Source: Pseudomonas endophytica
GTDB lineage: Bacteria > Pseudomonadota > Gammaproteobacteria > Pseudomonadales > Pseudomonadaceae
NCBI RefSeq assembly: GCF_001411475.1
Contig: NZ_LLWH01000057.1
Location: 1 to 62,441 of the forward strand
Direction of reading: 5' to 3'
DNA: 62,441 nucleotides
Both the position numbers and the translations under genes were made by a program. Of the stretch, positions 48,645-57,836 are shown piece after piece. The notes beneath the pieces were generated by a model that was not told where the DNA came from, made no database searches, and saw nothing but the letters and a program-made list of their open reading frames with translations. The first letter of the stretch is position 1, and every line of letters begins with the position of its first letter.

Positions 48645-49511
48645 TTGAACCTGCTGCAACATATTGCCCAGTCACGCCACTTGTTACGTAAATCGGAACT
48701 CAAGGTCGCCGATCACGTGCTGCTTGATCCTGCGGCTGTAATGCACAGTTCCATGGCCGACCTTGCGCATAGCGTCGGTATCAGCGAACCGACCATTGTG
48801 CGTTTTTGCCGGGCGATTGGCTGCTCCGGGTTCCAAGACTTAAAACTCAAGCTGGCGCAAAGCTTGGCTGCGGGCGCCAGCTTTGGTCAGTTCGCGATCC
48901 ATGAAGACGACTCGGTTGCGGACTACAGCCTGAAGATTTTCGATACCACGCTGCACACCTTGATGGATGTGCGCGAGAAGCTTGATCCGGTGGCGTTGCA
49001 GCAGGCCGTGACCGCCATGTCACAAGCGCAACGGGTTGAGTTCTATGGTTTTGGAGCCTCGGGCGCTGTAGCCGCCGACGCCCAGCATAAGTTTTTCCGA
49101 CTATTGCTGACGGCGGCCGCGTACTCCGATCCGCACATGCAAGCCATGTCGGCGGTGACCTTAAAGCCGACAGACGTCGCGATTTGTATCTCGCAGTCCG
49201 GTCGCTCCAAAGACTTGTTGATCACCGCCAACCTAGTGCGCGAAAGCGGCGCAACCCTCATTACGCTGTGCCCAAGCCAAACGCCATTAGCTGAACTGGC
49301 GACGGTAAACCTGGCAATTGACGTGCACGAAGACACCGAGATCTACACCCCGCTTACCTCGCGTATCGCCCACTTGGTGGTGATTGACGTGTTGGCGATG
49401 GGTGTTGCTATGGCCCGCGGCCCGAGCTTGGTCAATCACCTTAAAAGCGTTAAGCGCAGCCTGCGCAGTTTGCGCTTGTCGCCCAAATCGCTCAAAAGCC
49501 ACGAAGATTAA
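48645..49511 (+). CDS. MurR/RpiR family transcriptional regulator, HexR-like
   Basis: A 288-residue regulator of sugar-phosphate metabolism type. The N-terminal RpiR helix-turn-helix is SSMADLAHSVGISEPTIVRFCRAIGCSGFQDLKLKLAQSL (~35-75). The SIS domain (~120-255) senses phosphosugars (YGFGASGAVAADAQHKFFRL, ICISQSGRSKDLL). It starts with TTG (MNLLQHIAQSRHLLRKSE), with no better ATG. It is not beside zwf-pgl-eda, as classical hexR is, but near the pyruvate carboxylase genes, so I treat it as a HexR paralogue. A palindrome 47 bp upstream is a likely operator. Confidence 0.85.
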   Translation: MNLLQHIAQSRHLLRKSELKVADHVLLDPAAVMHSSMADLAHSVGISEPTIVRFCRAIGCSGFQDLKLKLAQSLAAGASFGQFAIHEDDSVADYSLKIFDTTLHTLMDVREKLDPVALQQAVTAMSQAQRVEFYGFGASGAVAADAQHKFFRLLLTAAAYSDPHMQAMSAVTLKPTDVAICISQSGRSKDLLITANLVRESGATLITLCPSQTPLAELATVNLAIDVHEDTEIYTPLTSRIAHLVVIDVLAMGVAMARGPSLVNHLKSVKRSLRSLRLSPKSLKSHED

Positions 49512-49583
49512 CCCCCCTCAAGCCAACTGCGCGCCAGCATTCGTGCGCCCAGATGACGACACAAAAAATCCCAACGATGGGCT

Positions 49584-49646
49584 GAGCTGCCGCAGGCTGC
49601 GATCTTTGTTTTTAGCGATCAAAAGATCGCGAGCTCGCCCTTACAG
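49584..49646. repeat. REP element pair
   Basis: GAGCTGCCGCAGGCTGCGATC at the left and GATCGCGAGCTCGCCCTTAC at the right flank a T/A-rich centre. The right arm is a shortened form of the GAGCAAGCTCG type. Confidence 0.65.
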
Positions 49647-49751
49647 ATAATGCACCGGGTCACCGTTCATCCGCCTGTCATCGCGCGTTCGCCAAGTCGT
49701 CACAAATTGCGTCCATCGTGAAACTCCCGTACACGCCTTGGGAGACTCGAA

Positions 49752-49964
49752 ATGGCTCAGCCTTACGAAGAACGCAACAGCGCCGTCAAAACCCGCCGTC
49801 AACAAGAAGACCAGCGCCGCATGGCCTTTCGTCGTGCGATTGAAGACCTTGCGAGCCAGCGCCAACTGCGCTTGGAAACCGCCGATTACCCCGACCTTGG
49901 GGCGCTCAATTACTGGCAGACTTCGCCGGTAAGTGACCGTCGAAACGCTCAACCAGCGCGCTGA
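49752..49964 (+). CDS. Small charged protein of unknown function
   Basis: A 70-residue, Arg/Gln/Glu-rich protein (YEERNSAVKTRRQQEDQRR, FRRAIEDLASQRQLRLE) without membrane segment or signal peptide. GGAG (49741-49744) stands 7 bp before the ATG, which supports real translation. Its last 59 bp overlap the 3' end of pycR on the other strand. I do not recognise the family with confidence. It sits between the HexR-like gene and pycR. Confidence 0.5.
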   Translation: MAQPYEERNSAVKTRRQQEDQRRMAFRRAIEDLASQRQLRLETADYPDLGALNYWQTSPVSDRRNAQPAR

Positions 49965-50868
49965 TTTGCTGGCGTTCACTGCGAACAAACGCCAGGAACG
50001 CATGCGCTACCGGTGACAGGCGCTTGGCTTTAGCCTGTACCACGCACCAGCTGCGATACAGCGGCAACTCTTCGACTGGCAGCTCATGCAGTAGGCCAGT
50101 CGCCAGCTCTAGGCTAACGGCGTGGCGCGTTAACAGCGCCACGCCTAACCCGGCCACTGCGCACTCGCGTTGCGATTCGTTGGATGACACTTCCAGCGTT
50201 TGATTGAAGTGCACACGCTTCTCTTTGAAGTACTCCTCACAGGCCATGCGCGTCCCTGAACCTTGCTCACGCATCAGCAAGGTATACGGCTCAAGGTCTT
50301 GCAAGCGCAGCGGGCCGCGGTCGCACAGCGGATGGTCAGCCACTGCGACAGCCACGATGGGGTTATTCAAAAACGGCAGAAATTCCAAGCCCATGTCCAG
50401 CGGCACCATCGACATAATCACCAAGTCATCGCGATTGTCCGAGAGCCTGCGCACCGCCTGCGCCCGATTGACCACCGTGAGTTGCAAATTGACTTCGGGA
50501 TGCTGGCGCTTAAACGCGGCAAACAAGTGCGGCACGAAATATTTTGCGCTCGATTCAATGGCCAATTTCAACTGGCCTTGCAAAGAGCCGAGCATGTCTG
50601 ACAGCTGCATATCGAGGTTTTCGAGGCGCCCGAAAATATCTCGACTGGCCAGCTTAAGCGCTTCAGCTGCTTCGGTCAGGTACAACTTTTTGCCCACATA
50701 ATCGAACAACGGCTGGCCAATCAGCTCTTCTAGCTGTCGAATTTGTAGACTTACGGCGGGTTGCGTCAGCGACATTTCTTCTGCCGCCCGGCTGTAAGAG
50801 CGTAAATCGCAGACTTCATTGAACACCTGAAGCTGTCTAAAAGTTATACGCATCAATGACTTACGCAT
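49906..50868 (-). CDS. pycR: LysR family regulator PycR
   Basis: A 320-residue LysR-type regulator. The N-terminal helix-turn-helix is ITFRQLQVFNEVCDLRSYSRAAEEMSLTQPAVSLQIRQLEELIG. The substrate-binding domain (~95-300) contains GQLKLAIESSAKYFVPHLF and REQGSGTRMACEEYF. It is divergent from pycA-pycB with a 190-bp gap, the arrangement known from P. aeruginosa, where PycR controls pyruvate carboxylase and virulence-related genes. The gap should hold its operator. ATG at 50868; 50853 is an in-frame alternative. Confidence 0.88.
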   Translation of the reverse strand: MRKSLMRITFRQLQVFNEVCDLRSYSRAAEEMSLTQPAVSLQIRQLEELIGQPLFDYVGKKLYLTEAAEALKLASRDIFGRLENLDMQLSDMLGSLQGQLKLAIESSAKYFVPHLFAAFKRQHPEVNLQLTVVNRAQAVRRLSDNRDDLVIMSMVPLDMGLEFLPFLNNPIVAVAVADHPLCDRGPLRLQDLEPYTLLMREQGSGTRMACEEYFKEKRVHFNQTLEVSSNESQRECAVAGLGVALLTRHAVSLELATGLLHELPVEELPLYRSWCVVQAKAKRLSPVAHAFLAFVRSERQQISALVERFDGHLPAKSASN

Positions 50869-51058
50869 TTTATTCGTCGCCCTTAGGCTTTTGGATTGGC
50901 TGACTATAAGTCTTTACTAATGCATGACCCAAGAATTATTGATTTTTGTTTATTCATGGGGAGGGATAGTGTGACAACGCAACGGTTCAGACACATTTGG
51001 ACACGTGCGGACCTGGTCTAGCAGGTCGTTTGTTCCATGGGCTTTAGGGAAAATCCAA

Positions 51059-52474
<1,416 letters not shown>

Positions 52475-52485
52475 GGAATAAAACA

Positions 52486-54294
52486 ATGTCCAAGAAAATT
52501 TTTGTAACCGACACCATCCTGCGTGATGCTCACCAGTCTCTGCTGGCCACCCGCATGCGTACCGAAGACATGCTGCCCATCTGCGACAAGCTCGACAAAG
52601 TCGGCTATTGGTCGCTGGAAGTATGGGGCGGCGCGACCTTTGATGCCTGCGTGCGCTTTCTTAAAGAAGACCCGTGGGAGCGTCTGCGTCAACTGCGTGC
52701 GGCGCTGCCTAACACCCGCCTGCAAATGCTGCTGCGGGGGCAGAACCTGCTCGGCTATCGCCACTACAGCGATGACGTGGTCAAAGCCTTCGTCGCTAAG
52801 GCGGCGGTTAACGGGATCGACGTGTTCCGCATCTTCGACGCCATGAACGACGTACGTAACCTGCGCGTCGCCATCGAAGCGGTAAAAGCCGCGGGTAAGC
52901 ACGCCCAAGGCACGATTGCTTACACCACCAGCCCGGTGCACACCATTGACGCGTTCGTGGCTCAGGCCAAGCAAATGCAAGCCATGGGCTGCGACTCAAT
53001 CGCGATCAAAGACATGGCGGGCTTGCTGACACCGTTTGCCGCTGGCGATCTGGTCAAAGCATTGAAGGCTGAAATCGACCTGCCGGTGTTCATCCACTCC
53101 CACGACACGGCTGGATTGGCTGCCATGTGCCAGCTCAAGGCGATTGAGAACGGCGCAGATCACATCGACACTGCCATCTCCAGCTTCGCTTGGGGCACCA
53201 GCCACCCTGGTACCGAGTCGATGGTTGCCGCCCTCAAGGACAGCGAATACGACACTGGTATTGATCTGGCGTTGCTGCAAGAAATCGGCCTGTACTTCTA
53301 CGCGGTGCGTAAGAAGTACCACCAGTTTGAAAGCGAATTCACCGCCGTCGACACACGTGTGCAGGTCAACCAAGTGCCAGGCGGGATGATCTCCAACCTC
53401 GCCAACCAGCTCAAAGAGCAGGGCGCACTGAACCGCATGAGCGAAGTGCTGGCAGAAATCCCCCGTGTGCGCGAAGACCTAGGCTTCCCGCCGCTGGTCA
53501 CGCCGACCTCACAAATTGTGGGCACGCAGGCATTCTTCAACGTACTGGCGGGCGAGCGTTACAAGACCATCACCAACGAAGTGAAGCTCTACCTGCAAGG
53601 CGGCTACGGTAAAGCGCCGGGCGTTGTGAATGAGCAACTGCGCCGTCAAGCCATTGGTAACGAAGAGCTGATCGACGTACGCCCTGCTGATCTGCTCAAG
53701 CCAGAAATGACCAAGTTGCGTGGCGAAATTGGTGCGCTGGCTAAGTCTGAAGAAGACGTGCTGACCTTCGCAATGTTCCCGGACATTGGCCGTAAGTTCC
53801 TGGAAGAGCGTGAGGCGGGGACCTTGGCTCCAGAAGTGCTGCTGCCGATCCCGGAAGCGGGAGGTGTGAGCAAAGCGGGCGGTGAAGGCGTACCGACTGA
53901 GTTCGTAATCGACGTACACGGCGAAAGCTACCGCGTCGACATTACCGGTGTGGGCGTTAAATCCGAAGGCAAGCGCCACTTTTACCTGTCCATTGACGGC
54001 ATGCCGGAAGAAGTAGTGTTCGAGCCGCTCAACGAATTCGTCGGCGGCGCCTCCAGCAAGCGCAAACAAGCCAGCGAGCCGGGCCACGTCAGCACCGCCA
54101 TGCCGGGCAATATCGTCGACGTGCTGGTCAGCGTGGGCGACACCGTCAAGGCGGGCCAATCGGTGCTCATCACCGAAGCCATGAAAATGGAAACTGAAGT
54201 GCAGGCCTCTATCGCCGGCAAAATCGTCACCATCCACGTCATCAAAGGCGATCGCGTTAATCCAGGCGAAATCTTGATCGAAATCGAAGCCTGA
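52486..54294 (+). CDS. oadA: Pyruvate carboxylase subunit B / oxaloacetate decarboxylase alpha-like
   Basis: A 602-residue carboxyltransferase with biotin carrier. The N-terminal TIM barrel has TDTILRDAHQSLLATRMRTEDM and the metal/catalytic region AIKDMAGLL, FIHSHDTAGL. A conserved middle domain follows, then a biotinyl domain at the C-terminus with the biotinylated lysine near 567 (ITEAMKMETEVQ). It pairs with pycA (also called pycB) as a two-subunit pyruvate carboxylase. GAGG (52472-52475) precedes the start. A terminator follows 31 bp later. Confidence 0.95.
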   Translation: MSKKIFVTDTILRDAHQSLLATRMRTEDMLPICDKLDKVGYWSLEVWGGATFDACVRFLKEDPWERLRQLRAALPNTRLQMLLRGQNLLGYRHYSDDVVKAFVAKAAVNGIDVFRIFDAMNDVRNLRVAIEAVKAAGKHAQGTIAYTTSPVHTIDAFVAQAKQMQAMGCDSIAIKDMAGLLTPFAAGDLVKALKAEIDLPVFIHSHDTAGLAAMCQLKAIENGADHIDTAISSFAWGTSHPGTESMVAALKDSEYDTGIDLALLQEIGLYFYAVRKKYHQFESEFTAVDTRVQVNQVPGGMISNLANQLKEQGALNRMSEVLAEIPRVREDLGFPPLVTPTSQIVGTQAFFNVLAGERYKTITNEVKLYLQGGYGKAPGVVNEQLRRQAIGNEELIDVRPADLLKPEMTKLRGEIGALAKSEEDVLTFAMFPDIGRKFLEEREAGTLAPEVLLPIPEAGGVSKAGGEGVPTEFVIDVHGESYRVDITGVGVKSEGKRHFYLSIDGMPEEVVFEPLNEFVGGASSKRKQASEPGHVSTAMPGNIVDVLVSVGDTVKAGQSVLITEAMKMETEVQASIAGKIVTIHVIKGDRVNPGEILIEIEA

Positions 54295-54325
54295 TACGCC
54301 TCTGATCCAAACGTTTTAAACCTCG

Positions 54326-54350
54326 GGGGAGCATGTGCTCCCCTTTTTTT
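54326..54350 (+). terminator. Rho-independent terminator of the pyc operon
   Basis: GGGGAGCA-TG-TGCTCCCC followed by seven T residues. The rest of the gap to 54539 holds nothing I can identify. Confidence 0.92.
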
Positions 54351-54539
54351 ACCCGAGACTTGACCCCGCCTCTAGGCGAGGGTGAAATCAGGCATTTCGT
54401 ACGACGTTTCCCTTTCAGTCCACAGAAACTTCCGAGAAAATTCGCATCGCTTGTGATCTGGCCCGAGCATACGTAGACAAATCGCTTGACGTTTTGAATA
54501 CGCATTGATGCTGTGCGCGCTTGGTGACAGCAGGCGCGT

Positions 54540-55436
54540 TTAAAGCGTTTGGTCGAGGGCGGACTCGATCAGGCCAAGGTGCAGCCCTTGGGTGATTAAT
54601 TGCTTTACGGGGATATTGATCCAGGTGTTAACGCCTTCTTTATCAACCACCGCCGTCAGCACAGCATCGCCAGAGCTCTTGAGGTTCGAGTAAGTGGGAA
54701 AGTCCACTTTGTCGATGGCTTGGCGATCCAGCACTGACTGTGCGTGTGCATGCAGTTCATGGGCTGGCATCCAGCCACGCCATGTACGTTCTCCCTCGCT
54801 CATTCCGGCCGCCATCTGGGCATCTCTCAGGTGGCTGGCGAGAGTGTTCCACGGCGTTTTGAAGTCTTTGCCGTTTAGCGGGTCAGGTAGATCAAATGTC
54901 TGGTTGCGAAACTCAATATCGCGCGCTGTCAAATCCAGAAACGCGACCTGACGTTCGATCGAGGTAAATGAGCCTGAAGCATCAAAGGCAATATTTGAAA
55001 GTGAAAGCCTGTCTAGTGCCCTGAATGGATTGTTAGAGGTGGCGGTGTGGTGCAGCTTTTCGCCGCCGTAGAGCGATGTCAGAAGATAGTTGCTCGCCTG
55101 CATAGACAGGGCGATACGTTGCTGCGTCTGCCCCTTAGGCAACTCCTGCAGCGCCTGCGCCTCTTTGCCGTGGGTGGAGAGTTGCAGGTGAAGGTCTTCC
55201 ATCAAAGGGTCAAAGCCTTCCGCCGCCGAGGCATTACTGGTCACCGAGCGGTGTAACAAGGCTGTTATCTCTAGGGCGGCAGCAGATAAAGACACATTGA
55301 CACTTGCACCGGCGGGCATCGCTTTAGCTGCTGCAGCTTGTGGGGTTGCGGCGGCTGAGTTATCAACCCGCTTAGTCGTCACGCCTAAGGCAATAGCCCG
55401 ATTGTTCATCAGAAAATCTGCTCGAATTTCGGTCAT
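54540..55436 (-). CDS. Hypothetical protein, Ala-rich N-terminus
   Basis: A 298-residue soluble protein that I do not recognise. Residues ~25-60 are Ala/Pro-rich low complexity (AAATPQAAAAKAMPAGASVN). A run of helices with few cysteines follows. There is no signal peptide or membrane segment. A DxxD/aromatic segment (SEGERTWRGWMPAHELHAHAQS) lies at ~212-233. AGAGG (55445-55449) stands 8 bp before the ATG, so it is probably expressed. It lies alone in a stretch with other unknown or broken genes, between the conserved pyc operon and a GNAT operon, suggesting variable content. Secretion-system substrate is one possibility but unsupported. Confidence 0.65.
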   Translation of the reverse strand: MTEIRADFLMNNRAIALGVTTKRVDNSAAATPQAAAAKAMPAGASVNVSLSAAALEITALLHRSVTSNASAAEGFDPLMEDLHLQLSTHGKEAQALQELPKGQTQQRIALSMQASNYLLTSLYGGEKLHHTATSNNPFRALDRLSLSNIAFDASGSFTSIERQVAFLDLTARDIEFRNQTFDLPDPLNGKDFKTPWNTLASHLRDAQMAAGMSEGERTWRGWMPAHELHAHAQSVLDRQAIDKVDFPTYSNLKSSGDAVLTAVVDKEGVNTWINIPVKQLITQGLHLGLIESALDQTL

Positions 55437-55622
55437 AACAATTCCTCTGAATCGGCAAGCCTCGGCAACTCAGGTTTGCAGATAGGGTTTCTTTAGAAGT
55501 CATTAAATGCCTGTATCGAGCAGTACATCGACAGTCTGTTGAGATAACTTTAATAATTAATCTGCAACTGGCTGGCTGCGCATATTTGTTCAGAAAGTCC
55601 GGATTATCGATGCCCTAAAGTA

Positions 55623-56044
55623 TTAATAGTAAAAGGCGAAAGTTGCCGTGTAGTTGTAGGGGATCCTCCATGTAGGAGATTGAAATGTAAGACATGTCGC
55701 AGATGTTGCGCCGGTTGATACAGCGCTTTTAGCAAAGCGTGGGCCGGATACATACACTACGTGGGAAACCGAAAACCTACAGGTAGTCCCAGTCCCTACA
55801 CGCTTGTAGGTAGCGCTCATTTCTGAAGAGGTTCCCCCAAAACCATATGAGACCGGAAGTGACTGTCCAGGCCCGACAGTGGCTGGGAAAACTCCGGAAG
55901 GGGAGCTAGATACAAGTTGCAAAACTTCAGGGGTTGAGTTTTGAACGTTTAGGTTGACAGCATTTGCCTGCACGATACTTGTGCTTAAAACACATCCGTT
56001 GAAAATAGTGAAAAGCAGAGTTTTTTAAGACGTAGGTTTCTCAT
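55623..56044 (-). pseudogene. Small secreted protein, frameshifted in an A6 run
   Basis: Translation from the ATG at 56044, preceded by AAGGAC, gives MRNLRLKK and then leaves frame, stopping at 19 residues. One extra A in the run at 56021-56026 would continue into TLLFTIFNGCVLSTSIVQA, a good signal peptide, and then NAVNLNVQNSTPEVL to the stop at 55623, about 140 residues in all. The mature part has two cysteines and is rich in Ser/Thr/Gly/Tyr with beta-strand character. Without the shift, only a start at GTG (55973) without signal peptide is possible. It may be a sequencing error, a pseudogene or phase variation. The family is not recognised. Confidence 0.5.
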
Positions 56045-56352
56045 TTGTGTTGTCCTTAAAGGCCAAGTGACTATTTCATGTGAAACCCGAAAGTAACGTA
56101 TGCGATCCTTGATAAAGAGTATTTGTTTATCGTAAGCGCGTTAAGTAATCGATATTCAGCGCAGAGGTAAGCATTTAAGAACAGGCCTGCTTTGCTGGGG
56201 GCGTAAATCTGGCAGATGATATCTGCACGCTAATGCAGATTTTCTTAATAAAGCCTCGTTTATCTGCAATGTATTGCACTTTCAGGACGTGACGATAGGC
56301 GTGAGGATGAATCAAAAAGTCTGGACGAGCTTCAGCAAGAATGGGCGCTGAA
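56045..56352. other. AT-rich gap with a short ORF remnant
   Basis: This 308-bp stretch lacks a full gene. A plus-strand frame from 56252 (SLVYLQCIALSGRDD...LDELQQEWALK) ends at TGA 56354-56356, overlapping the ATG of the XRE gene by 4 bp. Just upstream of 56252 are two in-frame TAA codons and no convincing start. It looks like the 3' remnant of a gene once coupled to the regulator. Confidence 0.4.
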
Positions 56353-56628
56353 ATGACCCTGAGCATTGATGTGCGCCAACTGAAGATCGAGGGCATTGAG
56401 GCCGATCTGGCGCAAGGCAAGATCACGCTAGGCGAAGCGGTGAAGCGCTTGAGGATGGATGTCACTACGCTGCAGCAAACCCAATTCGCCGGGATGTGCA
56501 AAATTTCGGTCCGAACTTTGATTCAAATCGAGCACAACGAAGGTAATCCCACCCTTAAATCCTTGAATGCCATCTTTAAACCGTTCGGTCTGCAAATGGG
56601 TGTGGTGCGTCGGCCAAGAAAATTTTAA
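56353..56628 (+). CDS. XRE family helix-turn-helix regulator (orphan antitoxin-like)
   Basis: A 91-residue protein. The N-terminal half (IDVRQLKIEGIEADLAQGKI) is helical. The C-terminal half is a Cro/C1-type helix-turn-helix (FAGMCKISVRTLIQIEHNEGNPTLKSLNAIFKPFGLQMG), as in HipB- or HigA-like antitoxins. The ATG at 56353 overlaps the stop of an upstream frame remnant (ATGA), the usual toxin-antitoxin coupling, but no intact toxin is present. An ATG at 56341 in the same frame is an alternative. It converges on a GNAT gene. Confidence 0.75.
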   Translation: MTLSIDVRQLKIEGIEADLAQGKITLGEAVKRLRMDVTTLQQTQFAGMCKISVRTLIQIEHNEGNPTLKSLNAIFKPFGLQMGVVRRPRKF

Positions 56629-56642
56629 GTCCCTTAAGAACA

Positions 56643-56673
56643 CAAAAACGCCCAACAGACCTTGCTGGGCGTA
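56643..56673 (-). terminator. Terminator of the GNAT operon (minus strand)
   Basis: On the minus strand ACGCCCA...TGGGCGT (56648-56672, 7-bp stem with an 11-nt loop) is followed by TTTTTG. It lies 12 bp past the stop of the GNAT gene at 56685. Confidence 0.6.
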
Positions 56674-56684
56674 TTGATCAAAAT

Positions 56685-57365
56685 TTAATCAGTTAAAGCT
56701 CTGCATTCTTCAAGCGTCTTGATTTGACCGCTTTTTGGTTGGTTATCCAGTGCCAGCCATTTTTCGAAGCCTTGCGCGATAGAGGGCCATTCCGTACTAA
56801 TAATGCTGTACCACGTGGTATCCCTGTTTTTACCTTTAATCACCATATGCTGACGAAAAACGCCTTCGTACGTGTACCCCAATCGTACCGCAGTACGCTT
56901 TGATCTGGCGTTACCGTTGTCGCACTTCCATTCCAAGCGGCGATTGCCTAAGGCGAAAGATTCTTTGGCTAGCAGGTAAACGGCTTCAGTGCTTTTTGGC
57001 GAGCGCTGCATCGGCGCGCCGAAGGTGACGTGGCCGATCTCTATGCGCCCATGCTCGGGCACGATGGACATCAAGCTCAGAATGCCTTGGGCCTGCCCTG
57101 TGGCGAGGTCAATGACGGTGTAGAAATAAGGATCAAGGCTGGTGGCATTGTTGTTGAGCCACTGTTCAAAGACCCCGCGCTCCCCGAAAGGGCCGTAGCC
57201 CATGTAATCCCAAAGCTTGGGATCGCCTTGAGGTCCCTCAAAGGCAAGCCATAAATCCTCGCCATGACGCTTTGGGTCGAGTTTTTCCAGACGAATGTAA
57301 CGCCCCTCAATGATGCCTTTGTGTGGGCGCTTGGCGGGTTGCCAGTGTTCTAGAGATTCAGGCAT
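56685..57365 (-). CDS. GNAT family N-acetyltransferase, RimJ/RimL type
   Basis: A 226-residue acetyltransferase. The N-terminal part (GRYIRLEKLDPKRHGEDLWLAFEG) and GRIEIGHVTFGAPMQRSPKSTEAVYLLAKESF and RRLEWKCDNGNARSKRTAVRLGYTYEGVFRQHMV give the RimJ/RimL fold, which often acts on protein N-termini or small amines. GGAG lies 6 bp before the ATG at 57365; ATG at 57377 is the in-frame alternative. It is last of three minus-strand genes with close spacing. Substrate is unknown. Confidence 0.88.
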   Translation of the reverse strand: MPESLEHWQPAKRPHKGIIEGRYIRLEKLDPKRHGEDLWLAFEGPQGDPKLWDYMGYGPFGERGVFEQWLNNNATSLDPYFYTVIDLATGQAQGILSLMSIVPEHGRIEIGHVTFGAPMQRSPKSTEAVYLLAKESFALGNRRLEWKCDNGNARSKRTAVRLGYTYEGVFRQHMVIKGKNRDTTWYSIISTEWPSIAQGFEKWLALDNQPKSGQIKTLEECRALTD

Positions 57366-57382
57366 CACGGGCTCCATTTCTA

Positions 57383-57832
57383 TTACAAAGCTTTGCGAAA
57401 TTGGATAAAGCCAGGGCGCTCGGCAATACGCTCATAGAGGTGGATCGCCGTGGCGTTGGTTTCGTGGGTCAGCCAATGGACTTTAGTGCAGTCGTTGTCT
57501 CGGGCGGTGGCATAAACGTGTTCGATCAGCAAACGACCTGCGCCGGTGCCACGCACGTCGGGGCTTACAAATAGGTCCTGCAGGTAGCAGGAGTTACCGA
57601 TGCTCCAGTTGGAGCGGTGATAAATGAACTGCACGATGCCCACGGCTTTGTCGGCTTGCCAAGCGATGGCCAGTTGTGTGGGTTCGGCTGGGTCAAGAAA
57701 ACGCTGCCAAGTTGACTCGCTGACCTCGGCGGGTAATTCGGTTTTGTAGAAGGTGAGGTAGGCCTGCCACAGTGGCAGCCACTGGTCGTGATCGGCGGCG
57801 GTGGCGGGTTTGATATGCAGTTGTTGGGTCAT
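57383..57832 (-). CDS. GNAT family N-acetyltransferase
   Basis: A 149-residue single-domain GNAT. The acetyl-CoA-binding motif is YLQDLFVSPDVRGTGAGRLLIEHVYATARD (~83-112), and the C-terminal part NATAIHLYERIAERPGFIQF resembles diamine or aminoglycoside-type acetyltransferases. It lies 4 bp after the PaiB-like gene and 17 bp before the RimL-type gene, so it forms an operon with both. PaiB partners (PaiA) in Bacillus are polyamine acetyltransferases, which makes a polyamine substrate plausible but unproven. Confidence 0.87.
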   Translation of the reverse strand: MTQQLHIKPATAADHDQWLPLWQAYLTFYKTELPAEVSESTWQRFLDPAEPTQLAIAWQADKAVGIVQFIYHRSNWSIGNSCYLQDLFVSPDVRGTGAGRLLIEHVYATARDNDCTKVHWLTHETNATAIHLYERIAERPGFIQFRKAL

Positions 57833-57836
57833 GTCA

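Noticed and set aside
56175..56501. Minus-strand 108-residue frame opposite the XRE gene
   Set aside because: It overlaps the better-supported plus-strand helix-turn-helix gene, has no ribosome-binding site and shows no domain.
56810..56825. GTACCACGTGGTAT palindrome considered as a third parS
   Set aside because: It keeps the CCACGTGG centre but differs from the consensus at several outer positions; it lies in a GNAT gene and is probably coincidental.
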